64,000 nt of DNA. Origin: Aurelia coerulea. Taxonomy: Eukaryota; Cnidaria; Scyphozoa; Semaeostomeae; Ulmaridae. Shown here piece after piece: positions 29,483-40,374 of this stretch. How positions within the stretch are numbered: position 1 is the first letter of the stretch; each line of letters begins with the position of its first letter. The position numbers and the translations under genes are program-made. The stretch lies in the NCBI GenBank assembly GCA_039566865.1, contig CM076943.1:43594663-43658662 (forward strand). The letters are read 5' to 3'. The notes beneath the pieces were generated by a model, which searched no databases, was not told the origin of the DNA, and was given only the letters and a program-made list of their open reading frames with translations.

Positions 29483-31466
29483 TTCGCAAAACCACTCTCC
29501 TCAGAAAACAGTTAATTTCTCCAATATTATTCGGCCTATCGAAAAGCGGTAAAAGGGATGTTGTTCTGTATAATCTGGGCAATCGAAAGATGTATAAATC
29601 GCAATGTTTCCGTCAACCCTGATTTCGCAAATCCTAGTTCAGGTCTTTTTGCTAATTTCAGAAAAGTGGATTTATCTCCAAGACTACTCGAAAAATGTTC
29701 GTTTTTTTTTTCATTCCATCTTTAACTAGGTAGTTGATCTACAGCTTTGCCAAGTCTGATTGAAAAAGCTAGGCTAGATTTCCTGCAATAGAATTTCATA
29801 TTTCTGTTTGCTTTTCGACAGCGAAATGGAGAAACCTTGGTCAACAGATTGCCATGCTATTTAGCACGCTTGCTAAACAAGGACAGATAATGTTACAATA
29901 GAACTCGCTACAGGGACGTAGGAAGGATCTCAAACTTGAGGGGGCACGACACTTCAAGGGCACTTTTTCATTAAGCTAAAGGGGCACTTCCGGAAAATAA
30001 AAAGGGCACTTCTTTGTTTATTGCAAAATCTTGGAGGGGCACGTGCCCCCAGTGCCCCCTCGGCTCCTACGTCTCTGACTCGCTACTTTTCATTGACACC
30101 TAGATACAAAGCAATTTGTGATTGCAGACAAAGGGAATTCCATGCTCGGTTGGTCAAGACATAAACAAAAACAAAGCAAGCCGCAAAAATTGCCCTGAAA
30201 CCCGGGTCGCTAGCTCGATCGTTGCGCATTCCAGAAATAGTTTTAAAGAGCAAATATTAGCATATATCGAAAGAAGAAGGATATATCTAAACTTCTGCCT
30301 CGGGCATTTTATTTTTTCCGTACAGAAGCTCAGCAGTGAGCGTTTTAATTACACCAAAAAAGTACGAGAATTGAATCCCCTCCCAATTGGCTTCTGCACA
30401 AAATAAATAAAATGCCCAAGGTAAAAGTTTAGATATATCCTTCTTCTTTCGATATGTGCTAACATTTGCTCTTTAAAACCATTTCTGGAATGCACAACGA
30501 CCGAGTTAGCGACCCGGGTTTCAGGGCAATTTTTGCAGCTTGCTTTGTTTTTGTTTATGTCTTGACCAACCGAGCATGGAATTCCCATTGTCTGCAATCA
30601 CAAATTGCTTTGTATCTAGGTGTCAATGAAAAGTAGCGAGTTCTATTGTAACATTATCTGTCCTTGTTCCTTGGGCATTTTATTTATTTTGTGCAGAAGC
30701 CAATTGGAAGGGGATTCAATTCTCGTACTTTTTTGGTGTAATTAAAACGCTCACTGCTGAGCTTCTGTACGGAAAAAATAAAATGCCCGAGGCAGAAGTT
30801 TAGATATATCCTTCTTCTTTCGATATATGCTAATATTTGCTCTTTAAAACCATTTCTGGAATGCACAACGACCGAGCTAGCGACCCGGGTTTCAGGGCAA
30901 TTTTTGCGGCTTGCTTTGTTTTTGTTTATGTCTTGACCAACCGAGCATGGAATTCCCTTTGTCTGCAATCACAAATTGCTTTGTATCTAGGTGTCAATGA
31001 AAAGTAGCGAGTTCTATTGTAACATTATCTGTCCTTGTTAGATCAAGAACTAAATTGTTTGCAAAAACATTCTACGCCCGTTCAAATCGTTCTGCATGGG
31101 CTAAACTGTTGACCAACGCTTTTCCCCTTCGATGTCGAAAAGTAAACAGAAATGTAAAATTCGATTGCAGGAAATCTAGCCTAGCTTTTTCAATCAGACT
31201 TGGCAAAGTTGTAGATCAACTACCTAGCTAAAGATTGAACGAAAAAAATCGAAAATTTTTCGAGTAGGTAGTTTTGGGGGTAAATCCACTTTTCTGAAAT
31301 CAGCAAAAAGATTTGAGCTAGGATTTGCGAAACCAGGGTTGACGGAAACATTGCAATTTATACATCTTTCGATTGCCCAGATTATACAGAACAACATCCT
31401 TTTTACCGCTTTTCGATAGGCCGAATAATATTGGAGAAATTTAATGTTTCTGAGGAGAGTGGTTTA
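29483..31466. repeat. 2-kb imperfect inverted repeat with a third internal copy
   Basis: 29483-29910 plus 30086-30406 is mirrored by about 30672-31466. A further partial inverted copy at about 30410-30672 lies at the centre. Outer tips read AAACCACTCTCCTCAGAAA and its reverse complement. The left arm contains a hAT miniature. Repeated frames of 82 to 94 residues in the three copies mirror this structure and have no recognised motif. The arrangement fits a foldback element or an inverted duplication followed by partial tandem duplication. Confidence 0.8.
29911..30077. mobile_element. hAT miniature (167 bp)
   Basis: Ends CAGGGACGTAGGA and CAGAGACGTAGGA (right, reverse complement). An 8-bp duplication ACTCGCTA lies at 29903-29910 and 30078-30085. 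The mirrored arm of the surrounding inverted repeat lacks it, which gives the empty site. Confidence 0.9.
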
Positions 31467-31922
31467 CTAGATATAACAACAGTCAGCGAGTGCTGCCGAT
31501 TAGTATTTGTACCAAATGCGACTGTAGCGAGGTTAATTTTTATAGAAATTAATTGAATGATTATCACTAAGGAAACGTGTATTATGTTTGAATTTACAGT
31601 TGGGTAATGGTTCAAAAGGTAAATGATTTAGAATATTGAGTTACTCTCCTCCGCCGGCCGGTTTCTAGTTCCGGAGTCCAAGGCTCTTGGTTCCGTAGTT
31701 CTGTAGTCCATGGTTCCGTGGTCCGTAATATTGAGTTCTGCATTGTCAGAAATAAACCTTTGTCGTCCATTGACGTAGTTACGTAGTTACGTAGGTAGGA
31801 AGAACTCATTATCTTTTGTTGGAGAACTTTTGTTGGTTGTTGGATAATTGTTCACAAGCCGCGCGCCTGCAAACCGCAGCCGTTACATAGATCGACGGCA
31901 GGCTAATTTCCCTCAACTTTTG

Positions 31923-32270
31923 CACGTATTTTTTTATAAGAAACTGCTTATAAGAAACTCAACTCTCAGATCGCCAAAAAATTAAGAAACTCCAGTAATG
32001 GGAAAATATAAGCTAAGAAACTATTTATTTTGATAAAGGAAATCCTCGACATGTTTTTACTTTACTTTCACTTGTTTCCTGTATCACATTGCTCGTAAGG
32101 TACTTGAGTAATGTCTAAACATTGGAAAGGCTGAACAAACCTTGTTTTGAAATCTTCACGAGGGCACAGGTAGTGAACATGAAGATTGAAACTCACAAGA
32201 AACTCTAAGAAACTCGTAAGAAACTCTGAGTACTCAAAATCTGATAATTTTAAGAAACTTCCAGTGCCCT
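31923..32270 (+). mobile_element. Decayed AAGAAACT miniature
   Basis: Left end CACGTATTTTTTTATAAG followed by AAGAAACT words near 31940 to 32030 and a dense cluster at about 32198-32260. The right terminus is not recognisable. Confidence 0.5.
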
Positions 32271-32903
32271 GTCTACATAGGTCGACGGCAGGCAGCCTAA
32301 TTTCGCTCGCTGATTGTTTAAGAATAGTAAGGCTGCCTTCGGCAGCAATTATTACTAGATATACCAACTGTCAGCGAGTGCTGCCGATTAGTATTTGTAC
32401 CAAATGCGACTGTAGCGAGGTCAATTTTATAGAAATTAACTGAATGATTATCGATAAGGAAACGTGTATTATACTTGAATTTACAGTAGGCTAATGGTTC
32501 AAAAGGTAAATGATGTTATTGAGTTACTCTCCTCCGTCGGTTTCTAGTTCCTGAGTCGACGGCTCTTGGTTCCGTAGTTCTGTAGTCCATGGTTCCGTGG
32601 TCCGTAATATTGAGTCCTGCATTGTCAGAAATAAACCTTTGTCGTCCATTGACGTAGTTAGGTAGTTAAGTAAGAACTCATTATCTTTTGTTGGAGAACT
32701 TCGTTGTTTGTTGGATAAATGCTTACAAGCCGCGAGCCCGCGAACCGCAGCCGTGAGCTGGCCCGTCTCTACATAGCCAAACAGCAGGCAGACAGACTGG
32801 CTAATTTCGCTCGCTGATTGAAGCAGACTGTAGCGAGGTCAATTTTATAGAAATTAATTGAATGATTATCGCTAAGGAAACGTGTATTATGTTTGAATTT
32901 ACA

Positions 32904-33258
32904 CCCGGGGGGTCACTTCAATAGGCGGATGACTGGGGTGTACCATTTTCAATTGTAAAATCATACCCTAAAATTTATGAATTTTTCAAAAACCGTTCCC
33001 CAAAATTTACGGGCCTTTCAAAAAAGATACCCGAAAATTGTGACCAAAATTTGAAATTCTAACCAAGTACCTGAAATCAGATTAAATTAAATACCCTCAA
33101 GCATTTTTCTTCCAAAATGACAACCCAAAATTTATGTTCATTTGTGATGTTACCAAAAATGACACCCTAAAATTTATTTTCAGCCTGAAAAAAGGTAACC
33201 CAAAAAATGGCACATCCCGTACTGGTACATATGGTAGTGACCCCCCCTCCCCCCGGGG
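32904..33258. mobile_element. Miniature element with 8-bp duplication (355 bp)
   Basis: Starts CCCGGGGGGTCACTTC and ends with GTGACCCCCCC and CCCCCCGGGG, flanked by AATTTACA at 32896-32903 and 33259-33266. The empty site is seen in the other tandem copies. The 8-bp duplication suggests hAT. A related sequence starts near 51115. Confidence 0.82.
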
Positions 33259-33763
33259 AATTTACAGTTGGGTAATGGTTCAAAAGGTAAATGATTTAGA
33301 ATATTGAGTTACTCTCCTCCGCCGGTTTCTAGTTTCTAAGTCCAAGGCTCTTGGTTCCGTAGTTCTGTAGTCCATGGTTTCGTGGTCCGTAATATTGAGC
33401 TCTGCATTGTCAGAAATAAACCTTTGTCGTCCATTGACGTAGTTAGGTAGTTACGTAGTTAGGAAGAACTCATTATCTTTTGTTGGAGAACTTTTGTTGG
33501 TTGTTGGATAAATGCTCACAAGCCGCGCGCCCGCAAACCGCAGCCGTGAACTGCCCTGTCTACATAGGCCGACGACGGCAGACTAATTTCGCTTTCTGAT
33601 TGATTAAGAACAGTAGGGCTGCCTTCGGCAGCAATTATGACCCAGACCCAGGGTTTCTGGAGAACAATGTCCAGTGACAGAATTGCCAGGCTTGATGATC
33701 CAGTGACGGATCCAGGGTGGGTCCACTGGGTCACAGGACCTACTCAAACAAATCAAATGTTGG

Positions 33764-34040
33764 CTATTAACCCTATTTTAACCGGGTAAAAAGAGTGATT
33801 TTCTACCGGGGGGCGTTTTTCACCCACCCCCCCCCCCCCCTCTTTTTCTCTGCAAGTATAACAGCTATGACAATGAAACTTGCCCTGTGTCATTATTGAA
33901 CAAAGGAGAATCTAAAAATAGCATCAATCAATCAATAGTCACGTGACTGGTTGCTAGGCAACCAAAAACAATCAAATTTTGAGAAAATCGAGCTATTTGC
34001 AGAAAAGCGCCCATTATTAGCCGGTTTTTCAATGAATATT
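33764..34040. repeat. Remnant of TTAA-type miniature
   Basis: Begins TTAACCCTATTTTAACCGGG, followed by a poly-C run and a segment containing CACGTGACTGGTTGCTAGGC. It resembles the TTAACCCTATCC terminus at 46196 only in the first bases. No right end found. Confidence 0.35.
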
Positions 34041-34112
34041 TTGCTGATACCAGGTGTCCCAAAAAATGTATACAGATGTGGTTGACTCCAGTGATGTGAG
34101 TTTAGCTTAAAT

Positions 34113-35482
34113 CAATAGACCTTATGCGTAAGTACCTCACACACGGCGTAGCGCGCAATGCATTCTGGGACTTGTGGTCAAGCGTGGCTCTGTTTGCTAT
34201 CTGCTGTGTTGTTTTCAGTACGCTAAGGTCAGAATCATCGATTGTTTACGTTGTCATTCGCCCTGAAAACATGGAAAATACGGATAGAATCAATCATATA
34301 CTCAGAGAAAATCAAGGCTCTAGTTTTTTCAAAAGTCTTGCCCAGGCAACAGGCATGAAGAATGAAGTTAAGGTGGAAAAATCATGGCGCAAGAAGATGA
34401 TAGATCTGACAGTAGGCTGGTGAACGAAAACGAAAAGGACGGCTGGATAAGAACACTCAAGTACCTCTCAAATAAAACAAATATTATCATTGACAAACGT
34501 TTGATTGAAGGATCAAGTGCTCTACCAAAGATATCAACAGGACCAAAAGCACACCGGAATAAAAAAACATGGGTATCGACTGTGGAAAGAGGGGTTCGTT
34601 CGCAGCATTTTTTTTTTAAGCCAAACGTGTGAAGGCAAAGAGTATGCTGTTCTTGGTAAAAGCTAAAGTGCATGATTCTGTGAAGAAGTGCTGTATACGG
34701 TGTATGTTCATTTTCTTCAGCTGAGTAGAGATGTTATGGAAGCCAAATGTAACTGTAATGCTGGAAAAGGAGGGAGCTGTATACATGTAGCTGCCCTCTT
34801 GTTTATTTTTCTGGATTATTCAATATAGATCCAAAGGAAATACCACCTGACTTGACCTGCACTCAGGTCGCACAGAATTGGCATTTTCCGTTCCGTCATC
34901 TGCTAATATCAATGATGTTCTATTTGAAAAAGCAGAAGATGACAGGAAGAAAAAGAAGCAGGCACTTTAGCTTTACCAAGCGCATCATACACTAGATAGG
35001 CCTTCACGTTTGGCTTTACGGAAAAGCTGCAAACGTACCTCTCTTTCCACAGTCGATACCAGTGTTTTTATTCCGATGTGCTTTTGGTCCTGTTGATGCC
35101 TTTGGTAGAGAACTTGATCCTTCAATCAAATGTTTGTCAATGATAACATTGAATATTGGCTATATTTGAGAGGTACGTGAGTGTTCTCATCTAGCCTTCC
35201 TTTTCGTTTTCGTTCGCCGGCCTACTGTCAGATCTTTCGTCTTCTTGCGCCATGATTTCGGAGTTTAAAAAAGTAGAGCTATTATTTTCTTTGAGTCTAT
35301 GATTTATTTTATCCGTATTCTCCATGTTTTAGGGCGAATGACAGCGTAAACAATCGATGAATCTGAGCTTTGCGTACTGAAAACAACACAGCTGATAGCA
35401 AACAGAGCCACGCGTGACCACAAGTCCGAGAATGCATTGCGCGCCGCGTCGTATGTGACGTAATTACGCATAAGGTCTATTG
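34113..35482. mobile_element. Long-TIR element with SWIM-domain fragment
   Basis: Arms of about 480 bp (34113-34600 and about 35030-35482) are inverted repeats starting CAATAGACCTTATGCGTAA. The central about 430 bp is single-copy and holds the SWIM fragment. Arm differences are numerous, so it is older than the 9.7-14.7 kb element. No duplication is recognised. Confidence 0.68.
34640..34960 (+). pseudogene. SWIM-type zinc-finger fragment
   Basis: One frame reads VKAKVHDSVKK from 34656. After a frameshift LYTVYVHFLQLSRDVMEAKC continues directly into NCNAGKGGSCIHVAALLF. The C-x-C-x7-C-x-H pattern (34748-34786) followed by VAALLF is the SWIM zinc finger found in MULE transposases and in YqaJ-containing proteins of invertebrates. 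A downstream piece DLTCTQVAQNWHFPF fits the same family. The fragment has a frameshift and a stop after DYSI, and no upstream exon is visible. It is most likely a captured or decayed transposon-type gene. Confidence 0.62.
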
Positions 35483-35902
35483 CTAATCATTCTCGAAATG
35501 TTCCTCGATAGTTAACTTGAACATAGATGCCTCGTTTGTAGGTATTGGTGCTTTGAGAGCAGAAATATCAATCTTGAAAGCTCGAATGTGCGTCCTTTTG
35601 CAAACCAGAGTTTTGGCCTTGTGGCCTAAGCAAATTCCTGATGCACATCGAAATTGAGAACTGAAATCAATGAAGAATTAAGAAACTTCCCGATGGGTGA
35701 CTGTGGGATGACTTCTGGAAAACAGAGTAACACAAGATCTAATGTTGTTCAAATGTTATCAAGGCTATCGTTGATTTATACAATGTGCCTTAAGAAATTG
35801 CTTAGGCCAAAAGATTAACATGTCTGCTCTCAAATTACCAATATCAACAAACTAGGTATCTATGTTCAAGTTAACTATCGAGGAACATTTTAGAGTGATT
35901 AG
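35483..35902. mobile_element. Palindromic miniature element
   Basis: Nearly the whole 420 bp is an inverted repeat with tips CTAATCATTCTCGAAATG and CTAATCACTCTAAAATG. The arms include GTTCCTCGATAGTTAACTTG. It abuts the long-TIR element on the left and the right mariner arm on the right. Confidence 0.72.
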
Positions 35903-36471
35903 ACATTGATTGAAGCTAAATGCACAGCGCTGGAGTCAACCAAATCTGTATACATTTTTTGGGACACCCGGTATAACCGACACACTAAATATTCCGAAGT
36001 TCCCTTTTCCCCCCGCACAACTTACTGGGGACCCCGTTCTTGATGCTGTAAAAAATATGCCAGCCATCTTAGTGTTCTTAAGATCAAAGCGATGGCTCAG
36101 AATAATGGACGATTCGAGTCCTCATCTGTTGATCCCACTCTTGTTTTCAGTGAGATCAGCAAAATGCTTATGAGAAATCCAACCAGCTAGGATACTTTTC
36201 TGCAAATTTAAAATTTAAGACTTCACAACTTTTGGGCATGTAAGGTCAGAAAAATTATTATGTTTGGGTCTGTTTTCATGCCAGAAATTATTATTTTTGG
36301 CTGATGCGTTGTACTCCAGCCTGAGCACCCCTATCCTAAATGTACCTGAGTAACCCACCGAGATTTCAAGTCGACATTTTATGACACTCTTCTAAGTAAA
36401 CCCAATACGCAGCACTCTCTGATAACTGTTATTGCTAGCAGAATTGATTTTCATGTTTTTTTCTATCGCAG

Positions 36472-36609
36472 AGTCAATAAGATGCGAAGATAATGAGCCT
36501 GAAGAGTCTCCTGTTGCTTGTAAATTTTATCAGGAGCAATGCCACAAACCCACCAGGCGCGGCAAGACAATGGCAGTGGTTTGCAGGAAAACGTGTGGAT
36601 ACTGTACAC
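36472..36609 (+). CDS. ShKT-domain exon
   Basis: A 138-base exon is bounded by a strong acceptor (TTTTTTTCTATCGCAG) and donor (ACAC|GTAAGT). The frame has six cysteines in ShKT order, including YQEQC and the closing CRKTCGYC. ShKT domains occur in cnidarian potassium-channel-blocking peptides and also as modules in metalloproteases and other secreted proteins. The exon is phase 1 at both ends, so it can be inserted or skipped without a frameshift, which favours a module of a larger secreted protein over a stand-alone peptide. No signal peptide exon or other exon of the gene is recognised nearby. Function beyond the domain is not inferable. Confidence 0.65.
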
Positions 36610-37518
36610 GTAAGTCACGTTCTTAATGTCGGTAATCACGTCCTTTAACCGTAGTTAATATTCTCCCATGCACAGTGCCTTTCCCTCTGCGGAGTAGCGT
36701 CACACCTGTTTGTCCGGTTTCTTCAGCACTGGATCTATCAAAACCGCAAGGGCGGAAGTTCTTGTTTTCATTTTCACCAAGATTAAATAGGCCATATCAA
36801 AGTTATTTTGCCAGCTCGTATATCTTTGAAATATTCTTCCCCTCGCTCCCAGCCCACTTAGTTTCTATTTGCTTTCTTCGTTCTTTTCCACATATGTTCA
36901 GTTTGTGGGACAGGTGCATTGGCTGCCTGCCGGTAATTCTTACCATCCAATTACCGACCGTAAAGATGTGAATTTTTCAGGCAGTTATGGGCTGATGCAC
37001 TACCGCCCAATTCCTGAGCTGGTTCCACCCTCCAAATGGCCTTAATTTTATTTTGCGTTAAGTTTGGGGGAAATTTTAATTACAGATACACTTGCTGATT
37101 CTGTCTGGATTTATTACGTTGAGTCCTACTATTTGCTACCACCCACCCCCCCCCCCCTCCCTTCCCCCACTCACTCATGCTAGAACTTATGGCTTCCAAG
37201 CCATAATCTTGGCCCTGCAAAAGATTTGCATAGCTTTCAAATTTGCATTTACATTTGATTTGCATCGCTTTCAAAATTGTTGGGGTATCCGCGCACCGAT
37301 GTGGTTTATCTGTTCTTTGTCTGTTGTTAGATCAACACGTAGCATTGTGAGGTAAAAACAATGTTCTGACGTCATGTAACTTCATGTGATTGGTTAATTT
37401 TGAAGGTTACCAGGTAGCCACCGTTAGGGTGGAGTATTAACGAGATGCAAGGCATAAAATCAGATGGGATCTCACAGCAAGTTTTGTCCATGTCAAAGGG
37501 ATGCTAGACAATACTTAC

Positions 37519-37667
37519 AATATATTGGTGGGACAGTGACCTTCTTTACAACCTCTTCACCTGCCTTGAATTTTGGCCACCAAACTTGTATCAATTCTTC
37601 CCCATTCCTGCCTGTCTTGACCTCACGATGAACATTTTCATTGAAATGAAGACATGCCAGTAATTGC
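37519..37667 (-). CDS. Exon of disrupted minus-strand gene (downstream exon)
   Basis: Acceptor TTTGACAG precedes the exon at 37668 and donor TATT|GTAAGTATT ends it at 37519. The 49 encoded residues read without a stop: QLLACLHFNENVHREVKTGR, then LIQVWWPKFKAGEEVVKKVT and PPIY. It joins the exon at 38345-40312 in phase (split Arg codon AG|G). I recognise the pattern (LAxLHFNEN...VWWPKxKxGE) as that of uncharacterised proteins repeated in cnidarian genomes, possibly transposon-derived, but cannot name the family. No further 3' exon was found. Confidence 0.7.
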
Positions 37668-38383
37668 CTGTCAAAGGAAAATGGAATGCTTTAAAAAAAG
37701 AACAAAAAGTAGGATTGTAAATTATACACAAGCTCCGCAAGGACTTTGCTTGCCATAGGAAGCAACTGCTGATTACAGTGCTTTTCTTCAGAGAAACGAG
37801 AAAATAGAGAACAATACATCTACTGTAATAGACCTTTTAGCTATTCTGAAAAGAATCAGAATCGAAAAGCATTTTGTAGAATTTTTGAATGTGCACAATA
37901 GTGATTGAAGCTTTAACGCCACTCGATCGAACGTCGCTTATAAAAAATGTATATAAGTAACGCTCGATCCAGGCTCTTTCGCAGAATAGCTAAAAGGTCT
38001 ATTCATGCCTCTGACACAGGCCCATTGGGATCATTTTCAGTATTTTGGAGACCCCCAACCACAAAACCAATTTATTTTTACTACAAGTATAAAGTGGTAT
38101 TTTTACAAGCTAAAGTTGACAACGAAAACAAATACACTAGTATCTTTTGGCATACAACTGCATGGTACAGCACCTGATGATTACATTCACAATTTCTGGT
38201 TGCATGACACTGTGGCAAATGTCCATTGGTAGTTTTCACTGTTGAGAAATCACTTTATCACTGTTGAGAAATCACATAGGCCAACAATAGTCTATCTAGG
38301 GATAAGTTGCAACAAAACATGTCAATTTAGCTGAATTCAATTACCTGCAGTTAACTCCCTCCCATCCAAGAAAGCAATACATT

Positions 38384-38947
38384 CAGAGGCGTCGTGGCTG
38401 GGGTGGGCAGGGGGCACGTGCCCCCCCCCCTAGTGTCTGAAATTCGGATTTTTGTCGGAAATTCGGATTTTTGTCGGAAATTCAGAAATTTTACGGAAAT
38501 TCGGAAATTTGTCCGAAATTTCTCATCTGTGTGAATTGAAGCCTAGCAACTATGAGGACCCTATTTACTGATGAATTTTTAACAAGAGGGGCATTTTCTG
38601 ACAGCTGAAGGAGGTCATATTAAAAAAATGTCCTGGGTGCCAGAGCCTTTGTTTGTCGAAATATAGACCTCGGGATTCCTTTACAACCGAAGAGAAAATA
38701 GTAGGGTATAGGTTGGGTAAGAATTTTCCGAGAAAGGTCAAATCTTCTATTTTAGCACTGGTAAATATGGATCTGTATTATTGCTTCGATTGAATACCAG
38801 ATCAGGGTCTTGCTATCTCAGTCTGGAAACCATTTTTTGTAACCAAACTGCGCATGCGCATGATGACGTCATTAGTTTGACGTCATCACTCGTCGGCAAA
38901 TCAGCAAGTTGTGCTCCCTCTGTCAATTGGTACCCACGACGCCCCTG
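38384..38947. mobile_element. hAT miniature in coding exon (564 bp)
   Basis: Ends CAGAGGCGTCGTGG and CAGGGGCGTCGTGGG (right, reverse complement). Flanked by AATACATT at 38376-38383 and 38948-38955. The interior has poly-C and repeated GGAAATTCGGA words. No ORF. Confidence 0.9.
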
Positions 38948-39035
38948 AATACATTTTCGGCTGCCAGAAGTTTAGTACTGCATGAAATGACTCCAAAGAA
39001 CTTGTTTGTGTGTCTGGAGACATTGTCTTTATATC

Positions 39036-40248
39036 TAGTGGTGTAGAGCTTGGAGGGGGGGGGGCTCAGGGGGGCTCAGCCCCCCTAGTTATTTTTTCCG
39101 TAATTTTTGGGGGGGCTTTAGCCCCCCTAGTTATTCTGAAGAAATTTTGATTTTCTTAATTTGTGTATTATGACAAAAATGACAGAACAAGGTAATGTTA
39201 TATTCTTTTAAAGAAGACATCCTGGTTGTTGGTTTGCACCAAGATGAGATCTTCAATGACTGTCAAGGTCTTATCTTCCTTGATGTTTATAAGCATAAAT
39301 GGGCCTCCTGTACATCTATGGGATGCCGTGTCACTAATGTTACATCAAAATGGCTTCAGAAACACAAAAGTGCAAATGATAATAGAACAAGGAAGTGCGA
39401 ACAGGCATCATAAGTGGTAAGGCGATGGGGGTATGGGGTGCCCCCCCCCACTTGTTTCGAAAAATGGTCCTCGTTATTCCTTTAACACGGAAGAGAAATG
39501 GCTGGGTATAGGTTCGGTGAGAATTTTTCCGTAAAATGCCAAATGCTAGAAGGAGATTACATAATTGAACTGTGTTGTCAAAGCTTCGGCAACGCTTCGG
39601 CAATAGCACTGGTAAATATGGAGTCAGAGGATGCCTTCTGAGCCGAAGAAAAGGATGTTTGTTCAAAAATTTCTTCGTGCTCTGATTTGTAGGATAAATG
39701 TCAGTTGTCACAAAACCATCAAGGTTTTCTTGTTGCTAATGGCAAGCATGGTATTGGGAGATGCAATAAGCCAAAGTTAAGGATGTTTCTTCAAAAAAAG
39801 TTTTCTTCACGCTCTTATTTGTAGGATAACTGTCAGTTGTCACATAACTATCAAGCTTTTCTTGTTGCTAATGGCAAGCATGATATTGGGAGATGCATTC
39901 TAAGCCAAAGTAAAGGATGTTTCTTCTGAAATTTTCTTCGTGCTCTGATTTGTAGGATAACTGTCAGTTGTCACATAACTATCAAGCTTTTCTTGTTGCT
40001 AATGGCAAGCATGATATTGGGAGATGCATTCTAAGCCAAAGTAAAGGATGTTTCTTCTAAAATTTTCTTCGTGCTCCAATTTATAGGATAACTGTCACAA
40101 AACTATCAAGGTTTCCTCGCTGCCAATTGCAAGCATTATATTGGGAGATGCATTCTACGCCAAAGTAAAAGGCGTGGCCCCAACAAATTTCCTGGTACCA
40201 CCTCTCTACCTGAGCCCCCCTAGTTATTAATCTAGCTCTACACCACTG
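39036..40248. mobile_element. hAT element with internal tandem array (1.2 kb)
   Basis: Ends TAGTGGTGTAGAGCT and CAGTGGTGTAGAGCT (right, reverse complement). Flanked by TTTATATC at 39028-39035 and 40249-40256. Its right half is a tandem array of a roughly 120-140 bp unit (about 39600-40170) shared with 21850-22260. Blocks of CAGCCCCCCTAGTTATT occur near both ends. No transposase. Confidence 0.9.
39600..40170 (+). repeat. Tandem array inside hAT element
   Basis: Four to five units marked by GGCAAGCATG(A/G)TATTGGGA and TAGGATAACTGTCA. Unit length varies because of a duplicated GTCAGTTGTCACA segment. Confidence 0.8.
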
Positions 40249-40374
40249 TTTATATCATTTACAAATTTGGTATCAATGACAATAGCATTCAGTTTGTCAA
40301 ATGGAGCAGTACCTAGGGAAAAATAAGAAGGAACTTCTGACCTTTTTATAGATATTACGCATACATTGGTATGT

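Larger units (their letters stand above)
31457..33640 (+). repeat. Three-copy tandem repeat
   Basis: Copies at about 31457-32352, 32353-32822 and 32827-33640 share GCGACTGTAGCGAGGT, GAAACGTGTATTAT, TTGAGTTACTCTCCTCCG, GGTTCCGTAGTTCTGTAGTC and GGCTGCCTTCGGCAGCAATT. Copy 1 carries an AAGAAACT miniature (31923-32270), copy 3 a hAT-type miniature (32904-33258), and copy 2 is shortened. Short GTAGTTACGTAGTTACGTAG runs are present. No coding content. Confidence 0.78.
34050..35971. mobile_element. Mariner-like miniature split by other insertions
   Basis: Inverted ends CCAGGTGTCCCAAAAAATG and CCGGGTGTCCCAAAAAATG (right, reverse complement) are flanked by TA on both sides. The arms (34050-34112 and 35903-35971) share GTATACAGAT and GGTTGACTCCAG. 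The GGTGTCCCAAAA-type terminus with TA duplication is typical of Tc1/mariner. The arms enclose a long-TIR element and a palindromic miniature. Confidence 0.7.
38345..40312 (-). pseudogene. Exon interrupted by two hAT elements
   Basis: Acceptor TTTTTCCCTAG lies at 40313 and donor CTGCAG|GTAATT at 38345. Removing the hAT elements (38384-38947, 39036-40248) with one copy of each duplication leaves a 175-base open exon. It encodes LGTAPFDKLNAIVIDTKFVN, then DIKTMSPDTQTSSLESFHAV and LNFWQPKMYCFLGWEGVNC. The phase matches the next exon. The two insertions destroy the coding sequence in this copy. The family is unrecognised beyond similarity to repeated cnidarian proteins. Upstream exons were not found before 44 kb. 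Confidence 0.72.

Noticed and set aside
30122..30968. Three similar frames of 82-94 residues
   Set aside because: They reflect three copies of the inverted-repeat sequence; no recognised domain, and the frames extend to arbitrary points.
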